NCBI RefSeq assembly: GCF_004122095.1
Contig: NZ_SAWZ01000005.1
Coordinates: 326,822-390,821 of the forward strand
From: Pseudoxanthomonas composti
GTDB lineage: Bacteria > Pseudomonadota > Gammaproteobacteria > Xanthomonadales > Xanthomonadaceae
Direction of reading: 5' to 3'
Length of the DNA stretch: 64,000 nt
Positions 49,002 through 59,932 of this stretch are shown here, in pieces (within the stretch, counting starts at the first letter, position 1; each line of letters begins with the position of its first letter). A program made the translations under genes and the position numbers. The notes beneath the pieces were generated by a model, which had not been told where the DNA came from, searched no databases, and saw only the letters and a list, made by a program, of their open reading frames with translations.

Positions 49002-49023
49002 AACCCCGGCATCGGCCGGGGTT
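49002..49023 (-). terminator. Terminator of the alpha operon
   Basis: AACCCCGGC / GCCGGGGTT with an ATCG loop lies 28 bp past the rplQ stop and on the minus strand is followed by TTTTCGTTGG. It ends the rpsM-rpsK-rpsD-rpoA-rplQ transcript. Confidence 0.9.
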
Positions 49024-49050
49024 CTCGTGAGCCATGAAGCGCGAGCCGGA

Positions 49051-49425
49051 TTACTCGGCAGCGACTTCCGGACGGTCGACCAGCTCGACATACGCCATCG
49101 GGGCGTTGTCGCCAGCGCGGAAGCCGCACTTCAGGATGCGCAGGTAACCACCCGGACGGCTCGCGTAACGCGGGCCCAGCGTGGTGAACAGGGTGCCGAC
49201 GGCTTCCTTGTCGCGCAGGCGGGAGAACGCCAGACGACGGTTGGCAACGCCATCGACCTTGCCCAGAGTGATGAGCGGCTCGGCGACGCGACGCAGCTCC
49301 TTGGCCTTGGGCAGGGTGGTCTTGATCAGACCGTGCTTGATCAGCGAGGCGGCCATGTTGCGGAACATCGCTTCGCGGTGGGAGCTGGTGCGGCTGAACT
49401 TGCGGCCGGCTTTCTGGTGACGCAT
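49051..49425 (-). CDS. rplQ: 50S ribosomal protein L17
   Basis: 124 residues (E. coli 127). It opens with the family signature [20 protein letters not shown]. It is the last gene of the alpha operon and is separated from rpoA by 275 bases with three hairpins, an unusually long gap. Confidence 0.97.
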   Translation of the reverse strand: MRHQKAGRKFSRTSSHREAMFRNMAASLIKHGLIKTTLPKAKELRRVAEPLITLGKVDGVANRRLAFSRLRDKEAVGTLFTTLGPRYASRPGGYLRILKCGFRAGDNAPMAYVELVDRPEVAAE

Positions 49426-49602
49426 GAGTGTGATTCCTGGTGAAGGTTGGAACGATTGGATTTCGCTGTCGCCATCGTGGCGTTAACGCATGGACTGCGG
49501 TTGGTCCGGATCCGGCATCCCTGGCCGGACGTGCCGCGAACTTGGTTCGTCGGCTTTTGAACTGCAGATGCTTCTAACGTTGGTACATCAACTGCTTGGA
49601 GC

Positions 49603-49687
49603 CGCGGCTTTGCCGCGTTTGCATCCCCGGCCCGGCGCAGCGCGCCGGGCGTTCACCGACGCCAGCCGTTGCCTGATGGCAACGGCT
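49603..49687. other. Three hairpins between rpoA and rplQ
   Basis: CGCGGC/GCCGCG (49603-49617), CCCGGCGC/GCGCCGGG (49631-49649) and CAGCCGTTGCC/GGCAACGGCTG (49662-49687) follow each other within the 275-base gap. None has a strong T-run on the minus strand, so processing, pausing or message stability is more likely than full termination. The rest of the gap shows no gene. Confidence 0.6.
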
Positions 49688-49700
49688 GGGCGGCGTCGGT

Positions 49701-50699
49701 TCACCCCAGCATGCCGTGGGCGGAAACGCCGGCCGGCGGCCAGTTTTCCAGCTTCATGCCCAGGGACAGGCCGCGCTGAGCCAGCACTTCCTTGATCTCG
49801 GTCAGCGACTTCTTGCCCAGGTTCGGGGTCTTGAGCAGCTCCACTTCGGTCTTCTGGATCAGATCGCCGATGTAGTAGATGCTCTCGGCCTTCAGGCAGT
49901 TGGCCGAACGCACGGTCAGCTCCAGGTCGTCGATCGGGCGCAGCAGCACCGGATCCACGCCACCGGTCTGCTGCTTCGGCGCGCCGCGATCGCGGTGCGT
50001 GAAGTCGCCGAACACCGACAGCTGGTCGCTGAGGATGTCGGCCGCGGTGCGGACGGCTTCTTCGGCGTCGATGGTGCCGTTGGTCTCGATGTCGATGACC
50101 AGCTTGTCCAGGTCGGTGCGCTGCTCGACGCGGGCCGACTCGACGGCATAGGCCACGCGGCGGACCGGCGAGAACGAGGCGTCCAGCACCAGGCGACCGA
50201 TCGCACGGCTCTCTTCATCCGGACGACGACGCGCAGCAGCCGGCTGGTAGCCGAAGCCACGCTCGATCTTCAGGCGCATGTTGATCGCCGTGTCCTTGGT
50301 CAGGTTGCAGACGACCAGGTCGGGGTTCAGCACTTCGACGTTGTGATCGGTGGTGATGTCACCGGCGGTGACCACGCCCGGACCCTGCTTGGACAGGCTC
50401 AGGGTGGCGGTGTCGCCCGTGTGGATGCGGATCGCCACATCCTTCAGGTTCAGCAGGACTTCCAGCACGTCCTCCTGCAGACCTTCGATGGTGCTGTACT
50501 CATGCAGCACGCCGTCGATCTCGACTTCGGTGATGGCGAAGCCGGGGATGGACGACAACAGCACGCGGCGCAGCGCATTGCCGAGGGTGTGGCCATAACC
50601 ACGCTCCAGCGGCTCGATCACGACCTTGGCACGATTGCCGGTGAGGCGCTCGATCTGAGGACCGCGGGGGCGCAGCACTTGCTGAGTAATACCCGTCAT
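49701..50699 (-). CDS. rpoA: RNA polymerase alpha subunit
   Basis: 332 residues, the xanthomonad length. The N-terminal domain ([20 protein letters not shown]) dimerises and assembles the polymerase. The C-terminal domain ([35 protein letters not shown]) binds UP elements and activators. It lies in the alpha operon 51 bp after rpsD. Confidence 0.98.
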   Translation of the reverse strand: MTGITQQVLRPRGPQIERLTGNRAKVVIEPLERGYGHTLGNALRRVLLSSIPGFAITEVEIDGVLHEYSTIEGLQEDVLEVLLNLKDVAIRIHTGDTATLSLSKQGPGVVTAGDITTDHNVEVLNPDLVVCNLTKDTAINMRLKIERGFGYQPAAARRRPDEESRAIGRLVLDASFSPVRRVAYAVESARVEQRTDLDKLVIDIETNGTIDAEEAVRTAADILSDQLSVFGDFTHRDRGAPKQQTGGVDPVLLRPIDDLELTVRSANCLKAESIYYIGDLIQKTEVELLKTPNLGKKSLTEIKEVLAQRGLSLGMKLENWPPAGVSAHGMLG

Positions 50700-50750
50700 G
50701 TTGCTTTGTCTCCTGCCATCCCCCGGGGTGACCGGGGGAGCGTGAATGAA

Positions 50751-51377
50751 TTACTTCGAGTACAACTCGACGATCAGCGCTTCATTGATGTCCGCAGGCA
50801 GGTCCGAACGCTGCGGCACGGTCTTGAACACGCCGCTGAACTTCTTCGAGTCCACTTCGACCCACGACGGGCTCAGGTCCAGCTGCTCGGCCACGGTCAG
50901 GGACTCCTGCACTCGCAGCTGCTTCTGGGCCTTCTCCGACAGCTCGATCGCGTCGCCGGCCTTGACCTGGTAGGACGGCAGGTTCACCGACTTGCCGTTG
51001 ACCAGCACGCCACGGTGCGACACCAGCTGGCGCGCGGCCGGACGGGTGACGGCGAAACCCATGCGGTAGACGACGTTGTCCAGACGGGTTTCCAGCAGCT
51101 GCAGCAGGTTCTCGCCGGTGTTGCCCTTCTTGGTCGAGGCCTTCTTGTAGTAATTGCGGAACTGACGCTCCAACAGGCCGTAGATACGCTTGACCTTCTG
51201 CTTCTCGCGCAGCTGGGTGGCGTAGTCGGACAGCTTGCCCTTGCGGGCGGCGCCGTGCTGGCCGGGCTTCTGCTCCAGCTTGCACTTGGAGTCCAGCGCA
51301 CGGGCCGGGCTCTTGAGGGAAAGGTCGGCGCCTTCGCGGCGCGCGAGCTTACAGGTGGGACCGATATAACGAGCCAT
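50751..51377 (-). CDS. rpsD: 30S ribosomal protein S4
   Basis: 208 residues (E. coli 206). It binds 16S rRNA early in assembly, and in E. coli it is the translational repressor of this operon. The S4 RNA-binding domain is visible as [36 protein letters not shown]. Confidence 0.97.
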   Translation of the reverse strand: MARYIGPTCKLARREGADLSLKSPARALDSKCKLEQKPGQHGAARKGKLSDYATQLREKQKVKRIYGLLERQFRNYYKKASTKKGNTGENLLQLLETRLDNVVYRMGFAVTRPAARQLVSHRGVLVNGKSVNLPSYQVKAGDAIELSEKAQKQLRVQESLTVAEQLDLSPSWVEVDSKKFSGVFKTVPQRSDLPADINEALIVELYSK

Positions 51378-51392
51378 TTTCTTATCGCTCCT

Positions 51393-51785
51393 TTAGACGC
51401 GACGCTTCTTCGGCGGACGGCACCCGTTGTGCGGGATTGGCGTCACGTCGATGATGTTGGTGATCTTGTAGCCGACGTTGTTCAGCGAACGCACGGCGGA
51501 CTCGCGACCCGGACCCGGGCCTTTGATGCGCACTTCGAGCGACTTCAGACCGTAGTCCAGCGCAGCGCGACCGGCCTTCTCGGCAGCCACCTGGGCAGCG
51601 AACGGCGTGGACTTGCGCGAACCACGGAAACCGGCGCCACCGGAGGTCGCCCAGGACAGTGCATTGCCCTGGCGGTCGGTGATGGTGACGATCGTGTTGT
51701 TGAACGACGCGTGGACGTGGGCGACGCCGTCGGTGACGACGCGCTTGATCTTCTTCTTGGGTGCCTTAGCAGCTGGCTTTGCCAT
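51393..51785 (-). CDS. rpsK: 30S ribosomal protein S11
   Basis: 130 residues (E. coli 129). Basic N-terminus followed by [20 protein letters not shown] and the conserved end [15 protein letters not shown]. Part of the platform of the small subunit. 12 bp after rpsM. Confidence 0.97.
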   Translation of the reverse strand: MAKPAAKAPKKKIKRVVTDGVAHVHASFNNTIVTITDRQGNALSWATSGGAGFRGSRKSTPFAAQVAAEKAGRAALDYGLKSLEVRIKGPGPGRESAVRSLNNVGYKITNIIDVTPIPHNGCRPPKKRRV

Positions 51786-51797
51786 GTTGTCCGCCCC

Positions 51798-52154
51798 TTA
51801 CTTCTTGATGGCTTTGCGCGGACCCTTGCGGGTGCGTGCATTGGTGCGGGTGCGCTGGCCGCGCAGCGGCAGACCGCGGCGATGGCGCAGGCCGCGGTAG
51901 CAGCCCAGGTCCATCAGGCGCTTGATCGCCATGCCCACTTCGCGACGCAGGTCGCCTTCGACGATGTACTTGCCGATCTCGGCGCGCAGGCGCTCGACTT
52001 CCGGCTCGGACAGGTCACGGATTTTCGTGGTCGAAGTGACGCCTGCGGCTTCGCAGACCTTCTTGGACCGGGTACGGCCGATGCCGTAGATGCTTTGCAG
52101 CCCCACCCAGACATGCTTCTGGGCAGGCAGGTTGACACCTGCAATACGCGCCAT
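51798..52154 (-). CDS. rpsM: 30S ribosomal protein S13
   Basis: 118 residues, as in E. coli. The start [10 protein letters not shown] at 52154 has a GGAG ribosome site 9 bases before it; longer in-frame starts are not used. The end [18 protein letters not shown] is typical. First gene of the alpha operon here, after a 301-base gap from secY. Confidence 0.97.
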   Translation of the reverse strand: MARIAGVNLPAQKHVWVGLQSIYGIGRTRSKKVCEAAGVTSTTKIRDLSEPEVERLRAEIGKYIVEGDLRREVGMAIKRLMDLGCYRGLRHRRGLPLRGQRTRTNARTRKGPRKAIKK

Positions 52155-52455
52155 GACGCGATTCTCCAACGATGAATGTATTGACCCCGGCACGACGCCC
52201 CACGACGGGTTGCGCGGCACGGACAGAAGGGAACTCGAAATTCTAGCAAGGTCTCGGGTTACATGGAAGCCCGACCCCGTCCCCTCGCGGGAACAGGTCA
52301 AGCCCGGCATGGGGAGTGTGCCCATGCTCCGGCGCCGGATCCGGCCTGGTCACCACCGGAACTGGCCGGTGACCGCCCGCGCTACTCTTGCGCAGGAACT
52401 GGCCCGAACACACTCGCGCGCGAGACCGCCGCACGAGCCGCCCAATTACTGTTCC
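52155..52455. other. secY-rpsM gap lacking rpmJ, with promoter
   Basis: In most proteobacteria rpmJ (L36) lies here; no L36-like reading frame exists on the minus strand of this gap. An extended -10 TTGCTAGAAT (hexamer at 52240-52245) with TTCCAT 17 bp further upstream (52263-52268) is a plausible minus-strand promoter for rpsM-rplQ. A CATGGG/CCCATG hairpin is at 52309-52327. Confidence 0.55.
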
Positions 52456-53814
52456 TCAGCCGCGGGACAGACCGCCGCGGGAGGAACCCTTCAGATTGGC
52501 CTTCTTGAGAAGGCTTTCGTATTGGTGGGACATCAGGTGCGCCTGCACCTGGGCGATGAAGTCCATCACCACCACCACCACGATCAGCAGCGAGGTGCCG
52601 CCGAAGTAGAACGAGGTCCCCAGCTGGGTGCGCATGATCTCCGGCAGCAGGCAGACCGCCACCAGGTACAGCGAACCGGCGGCCGTCAGGCGGGTCAGCA
52701 CGCCGTCGACGTAGTCGGCGGTGGCGCGACCCGGACGGATGCCCGGGATCAGCGCGCCGGACTTCTTCAGGTTCTCGGCAGTTTCCTGCGAGTTGAAGAC
52801 CAGCGCGGTATAGAAGAAAGCAAAACCGATGATCATGGCCGCGAACACGATCATGTGCAGCGGCTCGCCCGGGGCCAGCGCATTGGCCACGCGCTGCAGC
52901 CAGGTGGCGCCGGCGGCCTGGCCGGACCACATCGACAGCGTGGCCGGGAAGGCCAGGATCGAGGAGGCGAAGATCGGCGGAATCACGCCTGCCATGTTCA
53001 GCTTGAGCGGCAGGAACGAGGTCTGGTTCATGTACGCGTTGCGGCCACCCTGGCGGCGTGCGTAGTTCACCGTGATCCGGCGCTGGCCGCGCTCGACGAA
53101 CACCACCAGCAGGGTGAAGGCCGCGACCACCAGGGCGATCAGGATCATCGAGATGGCGCTGATGCTGCCGTCGCGGAACAGTTCGAAGGTATGCAGGACC
53201 GCGCCCGGCAGGCCGGCCACGATGCCCGAGAAGATGATCAGCGACACACCGTTGCCGATGCCGCGCTCGGTCACCTGCTCACCGACCCACATCAGGAAAA
53301 TGGTGCCCGCCGTCAGCGCCACGATGGCGGTGATGACGAAGCCCAGGCCCGGCGCATAGACCACGGGCATGCCGCCCGGCGCGACCTGGTTCTGCAGCGC
53401 GGTGGCGATGCTGCCGCCCTGCACCACTGCCAGCAGCACCGCGCCCAGGCGCGAGTACTGGGTGATCTTGCGACGGCCGGACTCGCCCTCCTTCTGCAGC
53501 GCCTTGAGCGCCGGGAAGATGTGCACGCCCAGCTGGATCACGATCGATGCCGAGATGTACGGCATCACGTTCAGGGCGAAGATGCTGAAACGGTGCAGGG
53601 CGCCGCCCGAGAACATGTTGAACATGTCCACGATGCCGCCACCCTGCGCCTGCATCATCGCGATCATGGCGTCCGGGTTCACACCCGGAACGGGCACATA
53701 GCAGCCGATGCGGTAGACGATCAGCGCCCCCAGCACGAACAGCAGACGCTGCCGCAGCTCGGTGAACCTGCCCATGCCACCCGCCAACCCGCCAATGTTG
53801 CCCTGCGCCATCAA
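52456..53814 (-). CDS. secY: Protein translocase subunit SecY
   Basis: 452 residues (E. coli 443) with ten membrane segments forming the SecYEG channel for unfolded protein export. Seen: the N-terminal [20 protein letters not shown], the plug region and the cytosolic loop [17 protein letters not shown]. It is the last gene of the spc operon, three bases after rplO. Confidence 0.98.
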   Translation of the reverse strand: MMAQGNIGGLAGGMGRFTELRQRLLFVLGALIVYRIGCYVPVPGVNPDAMIAMMQAQGGGIVDMFNMFSGGALHRFSIFALNVMPYISASIVIQLGVHIFPALKALQKEGESGRRKITQYSRLGAVLLAVVQGGSIATALQNQVAPGGMPVVYAPGLGFVITAIVALTAGTIFLMWVGEQVTERGIGNGVSLIIFSGIVAGLPGAVLHTFELFRDGSISAISMILIALVVAAFTLLVVFVERGQRRITVNYARRQGGRNAYMNQTSFLPLKLNMAGVIPPIFASSILAFPATLSMWSGQAAGATWLQRVANALAPGEPLHMIVFAAMIIGFAFFYTALVFNSQETAENLKKSGALIPGIRPGRATADYVDGVLTRLTAAGSLYLVAVCLLPEIMRTQLGTSFYFGGTSLLIVVVVVMDFIAQVQAHLMSHQYESLLKKANLKGSSRGGLSRG

Positions 53815-53817
53815 CGA

Positions 53818-54255
53818 TTACTCCTGCACGCTTCCGCCGGCAGCCTCGATGGCCGCCTTCGCGCCGGCCGTGGCCAGCACACCCTTCAGCACGAACTTCT
53901 TGCTCAGCTCGCCCTTCTTCACGATCTTCGCGCGCTTTGCGGTGCTGGGCACCAGCTTGGCGGCGCGCAGCGCGGCGAAGTCGATCTCGCCGGCTTCCAG
54001 ACGGTCCAGCTGGTAGGACAGCACCTCGGCGGTGTCCTTCTTCAGCTTGGAGCGGAAACCGACCTTCGGCAGGCGCTTGATCAGCGGCATCTGGCCGCCT
54101 TCGAACTTCGCCTTGATCTTGCCCTTACCGGCGCGGGCGAAGGAACCCTTGTGGCCGCGGCCAGCGGTCTTGCCCAGGCCCGAACCGATACCGCGACCGA
54201 CGCGCTTGCGCTCGGTGCGGGCGCCCTCTGCAGGCGACAAAGTGTTGAGACGCAT
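53818..54255 (-). CDS. rplO: 50S ribosomal protein L15
   Basis: 145 residues (E. coli 144). The glycine-rich basic N-terminus KRVGRGIGSGLGKTAGRGHK and GGQMPLIKRLPKVGF are characteristic. Five bases after rpmD. Confidence 0.97.
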   Translation of the reverse strand: MRLNTLSPAEGARTERKRVGRGIGSGLGKTAGRGHKGSFARAGKGKIKAKFEGGQMPLIKRLPKVGFRSKLKKDTAEVLSYQLDRLEAGEIDFAALRAAKLVPSTAKRAKIVKKGELSKKFVLKGVLATAGAKAAIEAAGGSVQE

Positions 54256-54260
54256 GTGAA

Positions 54261-54446
54261 TTACTCCTCGACCTGGACGAGGTAGTGAACCTTGGCGATC
54301 AGGCCGCGCACCTGCGGGCTGTCCTTGAGTTCACGCACATCGTTGAGCTTGTTCAGACCCAGCGCCTTCACCGACAGGCGGTGACGCGACTGGGAACCAC
54401 GCAGGCCACGCACCAGGCGGACCTTGACCGTCTTGTCATTAGCCAT
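54261..54446 (-). CDS. rpmD: 50S ribosomal protein L30
   Basis: 61 residues (E. coli 59), with the family core [20 protein letters not shown] and [20 protein letters not shown]. Its start overlaps the end of rpsE by eight bases, so translation is coupled. Confidence 0.96.
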   Translation of the reverse strand: MANDKTVKVRLVRGLRGSQSRHRLSVKALGLNKLNDVRELKDSPQVRGLIAKVHYLVQVEE

Positions 54447-54981
54447 GGTTCAATTCCTCCACCGACTTGCCGCGCTTGGCCGCGATGCGGGCCGGCGAGT
54501 GCATGCCGTTCAGGCCGGCCAGGGTGGCGCGGACCAGGTTGATCGGGTTGCGCGAGCCGACGGCCTTGGCCAGCACGTTCTTCACGCCCACCGCTTCCAG
54601 CACGGCGCGCATGGCACCGCCGGCGATGACGCCCGTACCTTCCGAGGCCGGCTGCATGAACACGCGGGCTGCGCCGTGGCCGGCCTTCACCGGGTGCCAC
54701 AGGGTGCCGTTGTTGAGGTCGACGTTGGCCAGGTTCTTGCGAGCCTGCTCCATCGACTTCTGGATGGCCACCGGCACTTCGCGCGCCTTGCCATAGCCGA
54801 AACCCACGCGGCCGTTGCCGTCGCCCACCACCGTCAACGCGGTGAAGGTGAACTGGCGACCACCCTTGACGGTCTTGCTGACGCGGTTGACCGCGACCAG
54901 CTTCTCGATCATGCCGTCGTCGACTTTCTCTTCGCGGTTGCGATCACGATCGCGGCCGCGCGGTGCACGTTCTTCTGCCAT
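54439..54981 (-). CDS. rpsE: 30S ribosomal protein S5
   Basis: 180 residues, longer than E. coli S5 (167) by a charged N-terminal extension ([17 protein letters not shown]) typical of xanthomonads. The S5 core is [20 protein letters not shown]. It lies 152 bases after rplR. Confidence 0.97.
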   Translation of the reverse strand: MAEERAPRGRDRDRNREEKVDDGMIEKLVAVNRVSKTVKGGRQFTFTALTVVGDGNGRVGFGYGKAREVPVAIQKSMEQARKNLANVDLNNGTLWHPVKAGHGAARVFMQPASEGTGVIAGGAMRAVLEAVGVKNVLAKAVGSRNPINLVRATLAGLNGMHSPARIAAKRGKSVEELNHG

Positions 54982-55056
54982 TGTCTTCGTTCTCTGGTTT
55001 GGAAGGATTTGCGGCTTGGCCGCTTATCGTTGTGGGCTGATGCCGTGGACCGCCAG

Positions 55057-55127
55057 CGACGACAGAAGCGTCGTGGCGCCCGATGCAACCCGCATCGGCA
55101 GGTGGAACGGCCCGGGCGAGCCCGGGC
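55057..55127. other. Hairpins between rplR and rpsE
   Basis: Within the 152-base gap three stems occur in tandem: CGACG/CGTCG (55057-55073), CCGATGC/GCATCGG (55080-55098) and GCCCGGGC repeated as a self-complementary pair (55110-55127). No T-run follows on the minus strand. No small gene is visible. Confidence 0.55.
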
Positions 55128-55133
55128 GATCAA

Positions 55134-55490
55134 TCAGAACTGCAGGCCGCCTTCGCGCGCGGCGTCGGCCAGCGCCTTGACGCGGCCGTGGTAACGATAG
55201 CCCGAGCGGTCGAAGGCGACCTTCTCGATGCCCGCCGCCTTGGCGCGCTCGGCGATCAGCTTGCCGACCTTGGTGGCCGCGTCGCTGTTCTTGCCGTTCT
55301 TCAGGCCTTCCTTCACGTCGGCCTGCAGGGTATTCGCCGCAGCGATCACCTTGGAACCGTCGGCCGTGAAGACCTGCGCATACAGGTGCTGACCGGTACG
55401 CAGCACGGTCAGGCGCGGCACGCCGAGGGTGCGGATGTGGGCGCGGGTCGACTTGGCGCGGCGCAGACGGGCGGTGTTCTTGATGCTCAT
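55134..55490 (-). CDS. rplR: 50S ribosomal protein L18
   Basis: 118 residues (E. coli 117). It binds 5S rRNA. The typical end [20 protein letters not shown] is present. Upstream, 116 bases with heptad repeats separate it from rplF. Confidence 0.97.
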   Translation of the reverse strand: MSIKNTARLRRAKSTRAHIRTLGVPRLTVLRTGQHLYAQVFTADGSKVIAAANTLQADVKEGLKNGKNSDAATKVGKLIAERAKAAGIEKVAFDRSGYRYHGRVKALADAAREGGLQF

Positions 55491-55512
55491 GTTCTTGACC
55501 TCGTGGAAGCGG

Positions 55513-55606
55513 ATCGACTTGGAGCGAGCAACGGGTGAAGCGAAACGGATGAAAGCAAAAACCAGCGTCTTTACTTGTTCCTCGTTCCTCTCCCCTCGTT
55601 TCTGCC
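55513..55606. repeat. Heptad-repeat element inside the spc operon
   Basis: Between rplF and rplR the right arm TTTACTTGTTCCTCGTTCCT with CTCCCCTCGTTTCTGCC (55571-55606) is the same TTCCTCG heptad family as at 30.7 kb. The left arm (GGAGCGAGCAACGGGTGAAG, 55519-55538) is a more decayed complement. It interrupts an otherwise compact operon. Confidence 0.7.
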
Positions 55607-56134
55607 TTAAGCCTTCTTGGCTTCCTTGCGAATGATGGTTTCGTCGGAGTACTTCACGCCCTTGCCCTTGTACGGCTCCGGCGGACGGAAGCCGCGGATC
55701 TTGGCGGCAACCTCACCGACGCGCTGCTTGTCCGCGCCCTGCACCAGGATTTCGGTCTGGGTCGGGGTGGCGAGCGTGATGCCTTCCGGCGCCTGGAACA
55801 CCACCGGGTGCGAGAAGCCCAGCGACAGGCTGAGGTCCTTGCCCTGCATGGCGGCGCGGTAACCCACGCCCACCAGCTCCAGCTTGCGCTCGAACCCTTC
55901 GGACACGCCCTTGACCATGTTGGCCAGGATCGCGCGGATGGTGCCGGTGATGGCGTCGTGGTCCAGCGAGGACGGCGACAGGTTGATCGTGCCGTTGTCC
56001 ACGGACACGTTCACGCCTTCGGGCTGGGTAAGCGACAGGGTGCCCTTGGGGCCCTTGACGGTCAGCGTACCGTTGGCGTTGTTCAGTTCAGTACCCTTCG
56101 GCAGGGCGATCGGCTTCTTGGCGACGCGGGACAT
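55607..56134 (-). CDS. rplF: 50S ribosomal protein L6
   Basis: 175 residues (E. coli 177). Seen: the duplicated L6 fold, with [17 protein letters not shown] and the C-terminal [16 protein letters not shown] signature. Its stop abuts the heptad-repeat element. Confidence 0.97.
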   Translation of the reverse strand: MSRVAKKPIALPKGTELNNANGTLTVKGPKGTLSLTQPEGVNVSVDNGTINLSPSSLDHDAITGTIRAILANMVKGVSEGFERKLELVGVGYRAAMQGKDLSLSLGFSHPVVFQAPEGITLATPTQTEILVQGADKQRVGEVAAKIRGFRPPEPYKGKGVKYSDETIIRKEAKKA

Positions 56135-56149
56135 GGTCTACTCCTTCCC

Positions 56150-56548
56150 TTAGGCCACGAAGCACAGGACTTCACCACCCACGCCGGCCTGACGGGCCTG
56201 CGCATCGGTCATGATGCCCTTCGACGTGGAGATGATGGCAACGCCCAGGCCGTTGAGGACCTTCGGCAGCTCGGTCTTGCCACGGTACTGGCGCAGACCC
56301 GAGCGCGAGACGCGCTTGAGCGACTCGATGACCGGCTTGCCCTCGAAATACTTGAGGACGATCTCGAGCTCAGCCTTGTTGTTCTCGGTCTTGGTGACGC
56401 GCGAGTCGGCGATGTAGCCCTCGGCCTTCAAGACGCCGGCGATGGCGACCTTGATCTTGGACGACGGCATCTTCACCGTCTGCTTGCCGACGGCGGCCGC
56501 ATTCTTGATGCGGACCAGCATGTCGGCGATGGGATCAGTCATGCTCAT
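56150..56548 (-). CDS. rpsH: 30S ribosomal protein S8
   Basis: 132 residues (E. coli 130). S8 organises the central domain of 16S rRNA, and in E. coli it represses the spc operon. The start [15 protein letters not shown] and the end [20 protein letters not shown] are typical; an extra Met-Ser codon pair opens the frame at 56548. Confidence 0.97.
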   Translation of the reverse strand: MSMTDPIADMLVRIKNAAAVGKQTVKMPSSKIKVAIAGVLKAEGYIADSRVTKTENNKAELEIVLKYFEGKPVIESLKRVSRSGLRQYRGKTELPKVLNGLGVAIISTSKGIMTDAQARQAGVGGEVLCFVA

Positions 56549-56654
56549 GTGCGATTCCTATGAGTGCACCGATATCCGCTTTCGCGAAAATCTAAGTTGT
56601 CCTGGAGGGGCCAGGGCCCGTGCCCTGCCCGCCTGGAGGCGAGACAGAAGCGGG

Positions 56655-56660
56655 ATTATA
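56655..56660 (-). promoter_or_regulatory. Internal promoter candidate before rpsH
   Basis: On the minus strand a perfect TATAAT lies 107 bp before rpsH in the 184-base gap after rpsN. Just upstream of it a CCGGTGCAAACCGG stem-loop followed by GCTCTTTGTCG resembles a weak terminator. Terminator then promoter would split the spc operon into two units. Confidence 0.5.
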
Positions 56661-56732
56661 CGACAAAGAGCCCGGTTTGCACCGGACTCCTTGATGACCA
56701 CGCTAAAAAAACCGCGGGTCGGGTACGACGAC

Positions 56733-57038
56733 TTACCAACTGGCCTTGCGCAGGCCCGGCACGTCGCCACGCATGGTGGCTTCGCGCAGCTTGTTGCGGC
56801 CCAGGCCGAACTTGCGGTACACGCCACGCGGGCGGCCCGACAGTTCGCAGCGGTTGCGCTGGCGGCTCGGCGAAGAATCGCGCGGCAGCTTGGCCAGCTT
56901 GGTCGCGGCGTCCATCTTTTCCTCGTAGGAGGAATCGGTGCCGGAGATGATCTTCTTCAGAGCAGCGCGCTTGTCGGCGTACTGCTTTGCAAGCTTGGCC
57001 CGCTTGATATCGCGGTTCACCATCGAGGTCTTTGCCAT
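56733..57038 (-). CDS. rpsN: 30S ribosomal protein S14
   Basis: 101 residues, as in E. coli, the zinc-independent long form (no CxxC pairs). Core motifs [20 protein letters not shown] and [20 protein letters not shown]. The start at 57038 gives [10 protein letters not shown]. It is followed by a 184-base gap with a promoter. Confidence 0.97.
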   Translation of the reverse strand: MAKTSMVNRDIKRAKLAKQYADKRAALKKIISGTDSSYEEKMDAATKLAKLPRDSSPSRQRNRCELSGRPRGVYRKFGLGRNKLREATMRGDVPGLRKASW

Positions 57039-57054
57039 TTCGGTTTCCTGCGGA

Positions 57055-57597
57055 TCAGTTGCGGAACGGGAACTTGAACGCTTCGAGCAGCGCCTTGGCT
57101 TCGGCGTCGGTCTTGGCGGTGGTGGTGATGGCGATGTCCATACCACGCACGGCGTCGACCTGGTCGAAGTCGATTTCCGGGAAGATGATCTGCTCCTTGA
57201 CGCCCATGTTGTAGTTGCCACGGCCGTCGAAGGAACGGCCGGACACGCCACGGAAGTCGCGGACGCGCGGCAGCGAGATGCTGATCAGGCGGTCCAGGAA
57301 CTCGAACATGTGGGCGCGACGCAGGGTGACCTTGCAGCCGATCGGCCAGCCGTCGCGGATCTTGAACGAAGCCACCGAGATCCGGGACTTGGTCGTGATC
57401 GGCTTCTGGCCGGAGATCTTGGCCAGGTCGGCCACGGCGTTTTCCAGGATCTTCTTGTTGGTCGCCGCCTCACCCACACCCATGTTGATGGTGATCTTGG
57501 TGATCTTCGGGACCTGCATCGGGTTGGTGTACCCGAACTTCTTGGTCAAGGCCGGGACGACCTCTTCCTTGTAGATTTTTTCCAGACGAGTGGTCAT
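57055..57597 (-). CDS. rplE: 50S ribosomal protein L5
   Basis: 180 residues (E. coli 179). Binds 5S rRNA. Motifs [18 protein letters not shown] and FSF-type end [20 protein letters not shown]. 11 bp after rplX. Confidence 0.97.
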   Translation of the reverse strand: MTTRLEKIYKEEVVPALTKKFGYTNPMQVPKITKITINMGVGEAATNKKILENAVADLAKISGQKPITTKSRISVASFKIRDGWPIGCKVTLRRAHMFEFLDRLISISLPRVRDFRGVSGRSFDGRGNYNMGVKEQIIFPEIDFDQVDAVRGMDIAITTTAKTDAEAKALLEAFKFPFRN

Positions 57598-57608
57598 GAC
57601 CTCATTCC

Positions 57609-57926
57609 TCAGGCGTCGAGCGCCTCACCGCTGGAGCGGAACACACGCAGTTTGCGTCCATCCTCCAGCACCTTGAAGCCAACGCGATCCGCCTTGCCCG
57701 TCGCCGAGTTGAAGACCGCCACGTTGGAGATATGGATCGAGGCTTCACGCTCGACCACGCCGCCGGCGATACCTGCCTGCGGGTTCGGCTTGGTGTGGCG
57801 CTTGACGATGTTGACGTTGGAGACGACCAGACGGTCACCATCCACGCGCACCACTTCGCCCTGCTTACCCTTGTCCTTGCCGGTGATGACGACCACCTGG
57901 TCGCCCTTCTTGATACGGTTAGCCAT
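57609..57926 (-). CDS. rplX: 50S ribosomal protein L24
   Basis: 105 residues (E. coli 104), with the KOW motif ([20 protein letters not shown]) at the N-terminus. Assembly initiator of the large subunit. 15 bp after rplN. Confidence 0.97.
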   Translation of the reverse strand: MANRIKKGDQVVVITGKDKGKQGEVVRVDGDRLVVSNVNIVKRHTKPNPQAGIAGGVVEREASIHISNVAVFNSATGKADRVGFKVLEDGRKLRVFRSSGEALDA

Positions 57927-57941
57927 CTTGGTTTCCTCCGC

Positions 57942-58310
57942 TCACAGCACTTCGGGTGCGAGCGAGACGATCTTCATGAACTTCTCGGAGCGCAGCTCGC
58001 GGGTCACCGGTCCGAAGATACGGGTGCCGATCGGCTCCTGCTTGTTGTTGAGCAGGACGGCGGCGTTGCCGTCGAAGCGGATCAGCGAGCCGTCGGCGCG
58101 ACGCACACCCTTGCGGGTACGCACCACGACGGCGTCGTAGACTTCGCCCTTCTTGACCTTGCCACGCGGAATGGCGTCCTTGACGGTGACCTTGATGATG
58201 TCACCGATGCCGGCATAACGGCGCTTGGAACCACCAAGCACCTTGATGCACATCAGTTCCTTGGCACCGGAGTTGTCGGCGGCGTCGAGATAGCTCTGCA
58301 TCTGGATCAT
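57942..58310 (-). CDS. rplN: 50S ribosomal protein L14
   Basis: 122 residues (E. coli 123). Starts [20 protein letters not shown] and ends [19 protein letters not shown], both characteristic. First gene of the classical spc operon, 15 bp after rpsQ with no visible terminator between. Confidence 0.97.
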   Translation of the reverse strand: MIQMQSYLDAADNSGAKELMCIKVLGGSKRRYAGIGDIIKVTVKDAIPRGKVKKGEVYDAVVVRTRKGVRRADGSLIRFDGNAAVLLNNKQEPIGTRIFGPVTRELRSEKFMKIVSLAPEVL

Positions 58311-58325
58311 GATTCAGGCCTCCTC

Positions 58326-58592
58326 TTATTCGGCCGCGCGGGTGACAACTTCCACCACCCGCCAGTTCTTGGTCTTGGACATGGGCGCGATCTCCTGCAC
58401 GCGGACGATATCGCCCTCGTTGCAGGTGTTCTCGGCGTCGTGGGCATGGAGCTTGGTCGAGCGCTTGATGTACTTGCCGTACAGGGCGTGCTTGACCTGA
58501 CGTTCCACCAGCACGGTGACCGTCTTGTCCATCTTGTTGCTCACGACACGACCTTCGATCGTGCGCTGCGTTTTCTGTTCGTTATCACTCAT
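58326..58592 (-). CDS. rpsQ: 30S ribosomal protein S17
   Basis: 88 residues (E. coli 84). The OB-fold core [20 protein letters not shown] and [19 protein letters not shown] are seen. Last gene of the classical S10 operon. Confidence 0.97.
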   Translation of the reverse strand: MSDNEQKTQRTIEGRVVSNKMDKTVTVLVERQVKHALYGKYIKRSTKLHAHDAENTCNEGDIVRVQEIAPMSKTKNWRVVEVVTRAAE

Positions 58593-58603
58593 GGCGGCAA
58601 TCC

Positions 58604-58789
58604 TTACTTCGTGCTGCCGAGCAGGGTCTTGACGCGAGCGATCTCGCGGCGAACCCGGCGGGTTTCGTGGGTCTTCGGCAGCTGACCGGTCGCCTTCTGC
58701 ATGCGCAGGGAAAACTGTTCCTTGCGCAGCTCGACCAGGTGGGACTTCAGTTCGTCAGCCGACTTCTCGCGGAGTTGCTTGAGTTCCAT
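58604..58789 (-). CDS. rpmC: 50S ribosomal protein L29
   Basis: 61 residues (E. coli 63), two-helix protein near the exit tunnel: [33 protein letters not shown]. Its ATG shares one base with the rplP stop. Confidence 0.96.
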   Translation of the reverse strand: MELKQLREKSADELKSHLVELRKEQFSLRMQKATGQLPKTHETRRVRREIARVKTLLGSTK

Positions 58790-59202
58790 TAGCGCACCGT
58801 CCGGGTCACAAAGGTGGTGGTGACCGAGAGCTTGGCGGCGGCCAGGCGGAACGCCTCGCGTGCGGTGGCTTCGTCCACACCCTCGATTTCATAGATCATG
58901 CGGCCGGGCTGGATCTGGGCGACCCAGTACTCCACGTTGCCCTTACCGGAGCCCATGCGGACTTCGATCGGCTTCTTGGTGATCGGCTTGTCGGGGAACA
59001 CACGGATCCACATCTTGCCGCCGCGCTTGACGTAGCGGCTGATGGAACGACGTGCGGCCTCGATCTGGCGCGCGGTCAGCTGGCCATGCGCGGTGGCCTT
59101 CAGGCCGTACTCGCCGAAACTGACGAGGTTCGCACTCCAGCTCAGGCCGGAGTTACGGCCCTTGTGCATCTTGCGGTATTTGGTTCGCTTGGGTTGCAAC
59201 AT
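58789..59202 (-). CDS. rplP: 50S ribosomal protein L16
   Basis: 137 residues (E. coli 136). Opens [39 protein letters not shown] is the conserved core. Helps position A-site tRNA. 6 bp after rpsC. Confidence 0.97.
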   Translation of the reverse strand: MLQPKRTKYRKMHKGRNSGLSWSANLVSFGEYGLKATAHGQLTARQIEAARRSISRYVKRGGKMWIRVFPDKPITKKPIEVRMGSGKGNVEYWVAQIQPGRMIYEIEGVDEATAREAFRLAAAKLSVTTTFVTRTVR

Positions 59203-59208
59203 TGCCGG

Positions 59209-59928
<720 letters not shown>

Positions 59929-59932
59929 AGTC

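Noticed and set aside
49716..54285. Plus-strand frames of 731-819 residues across the ribosomal operons
   Set aside because: All overlap conserved ribosomal protein genes on the minus strand and have no recognisable domain.
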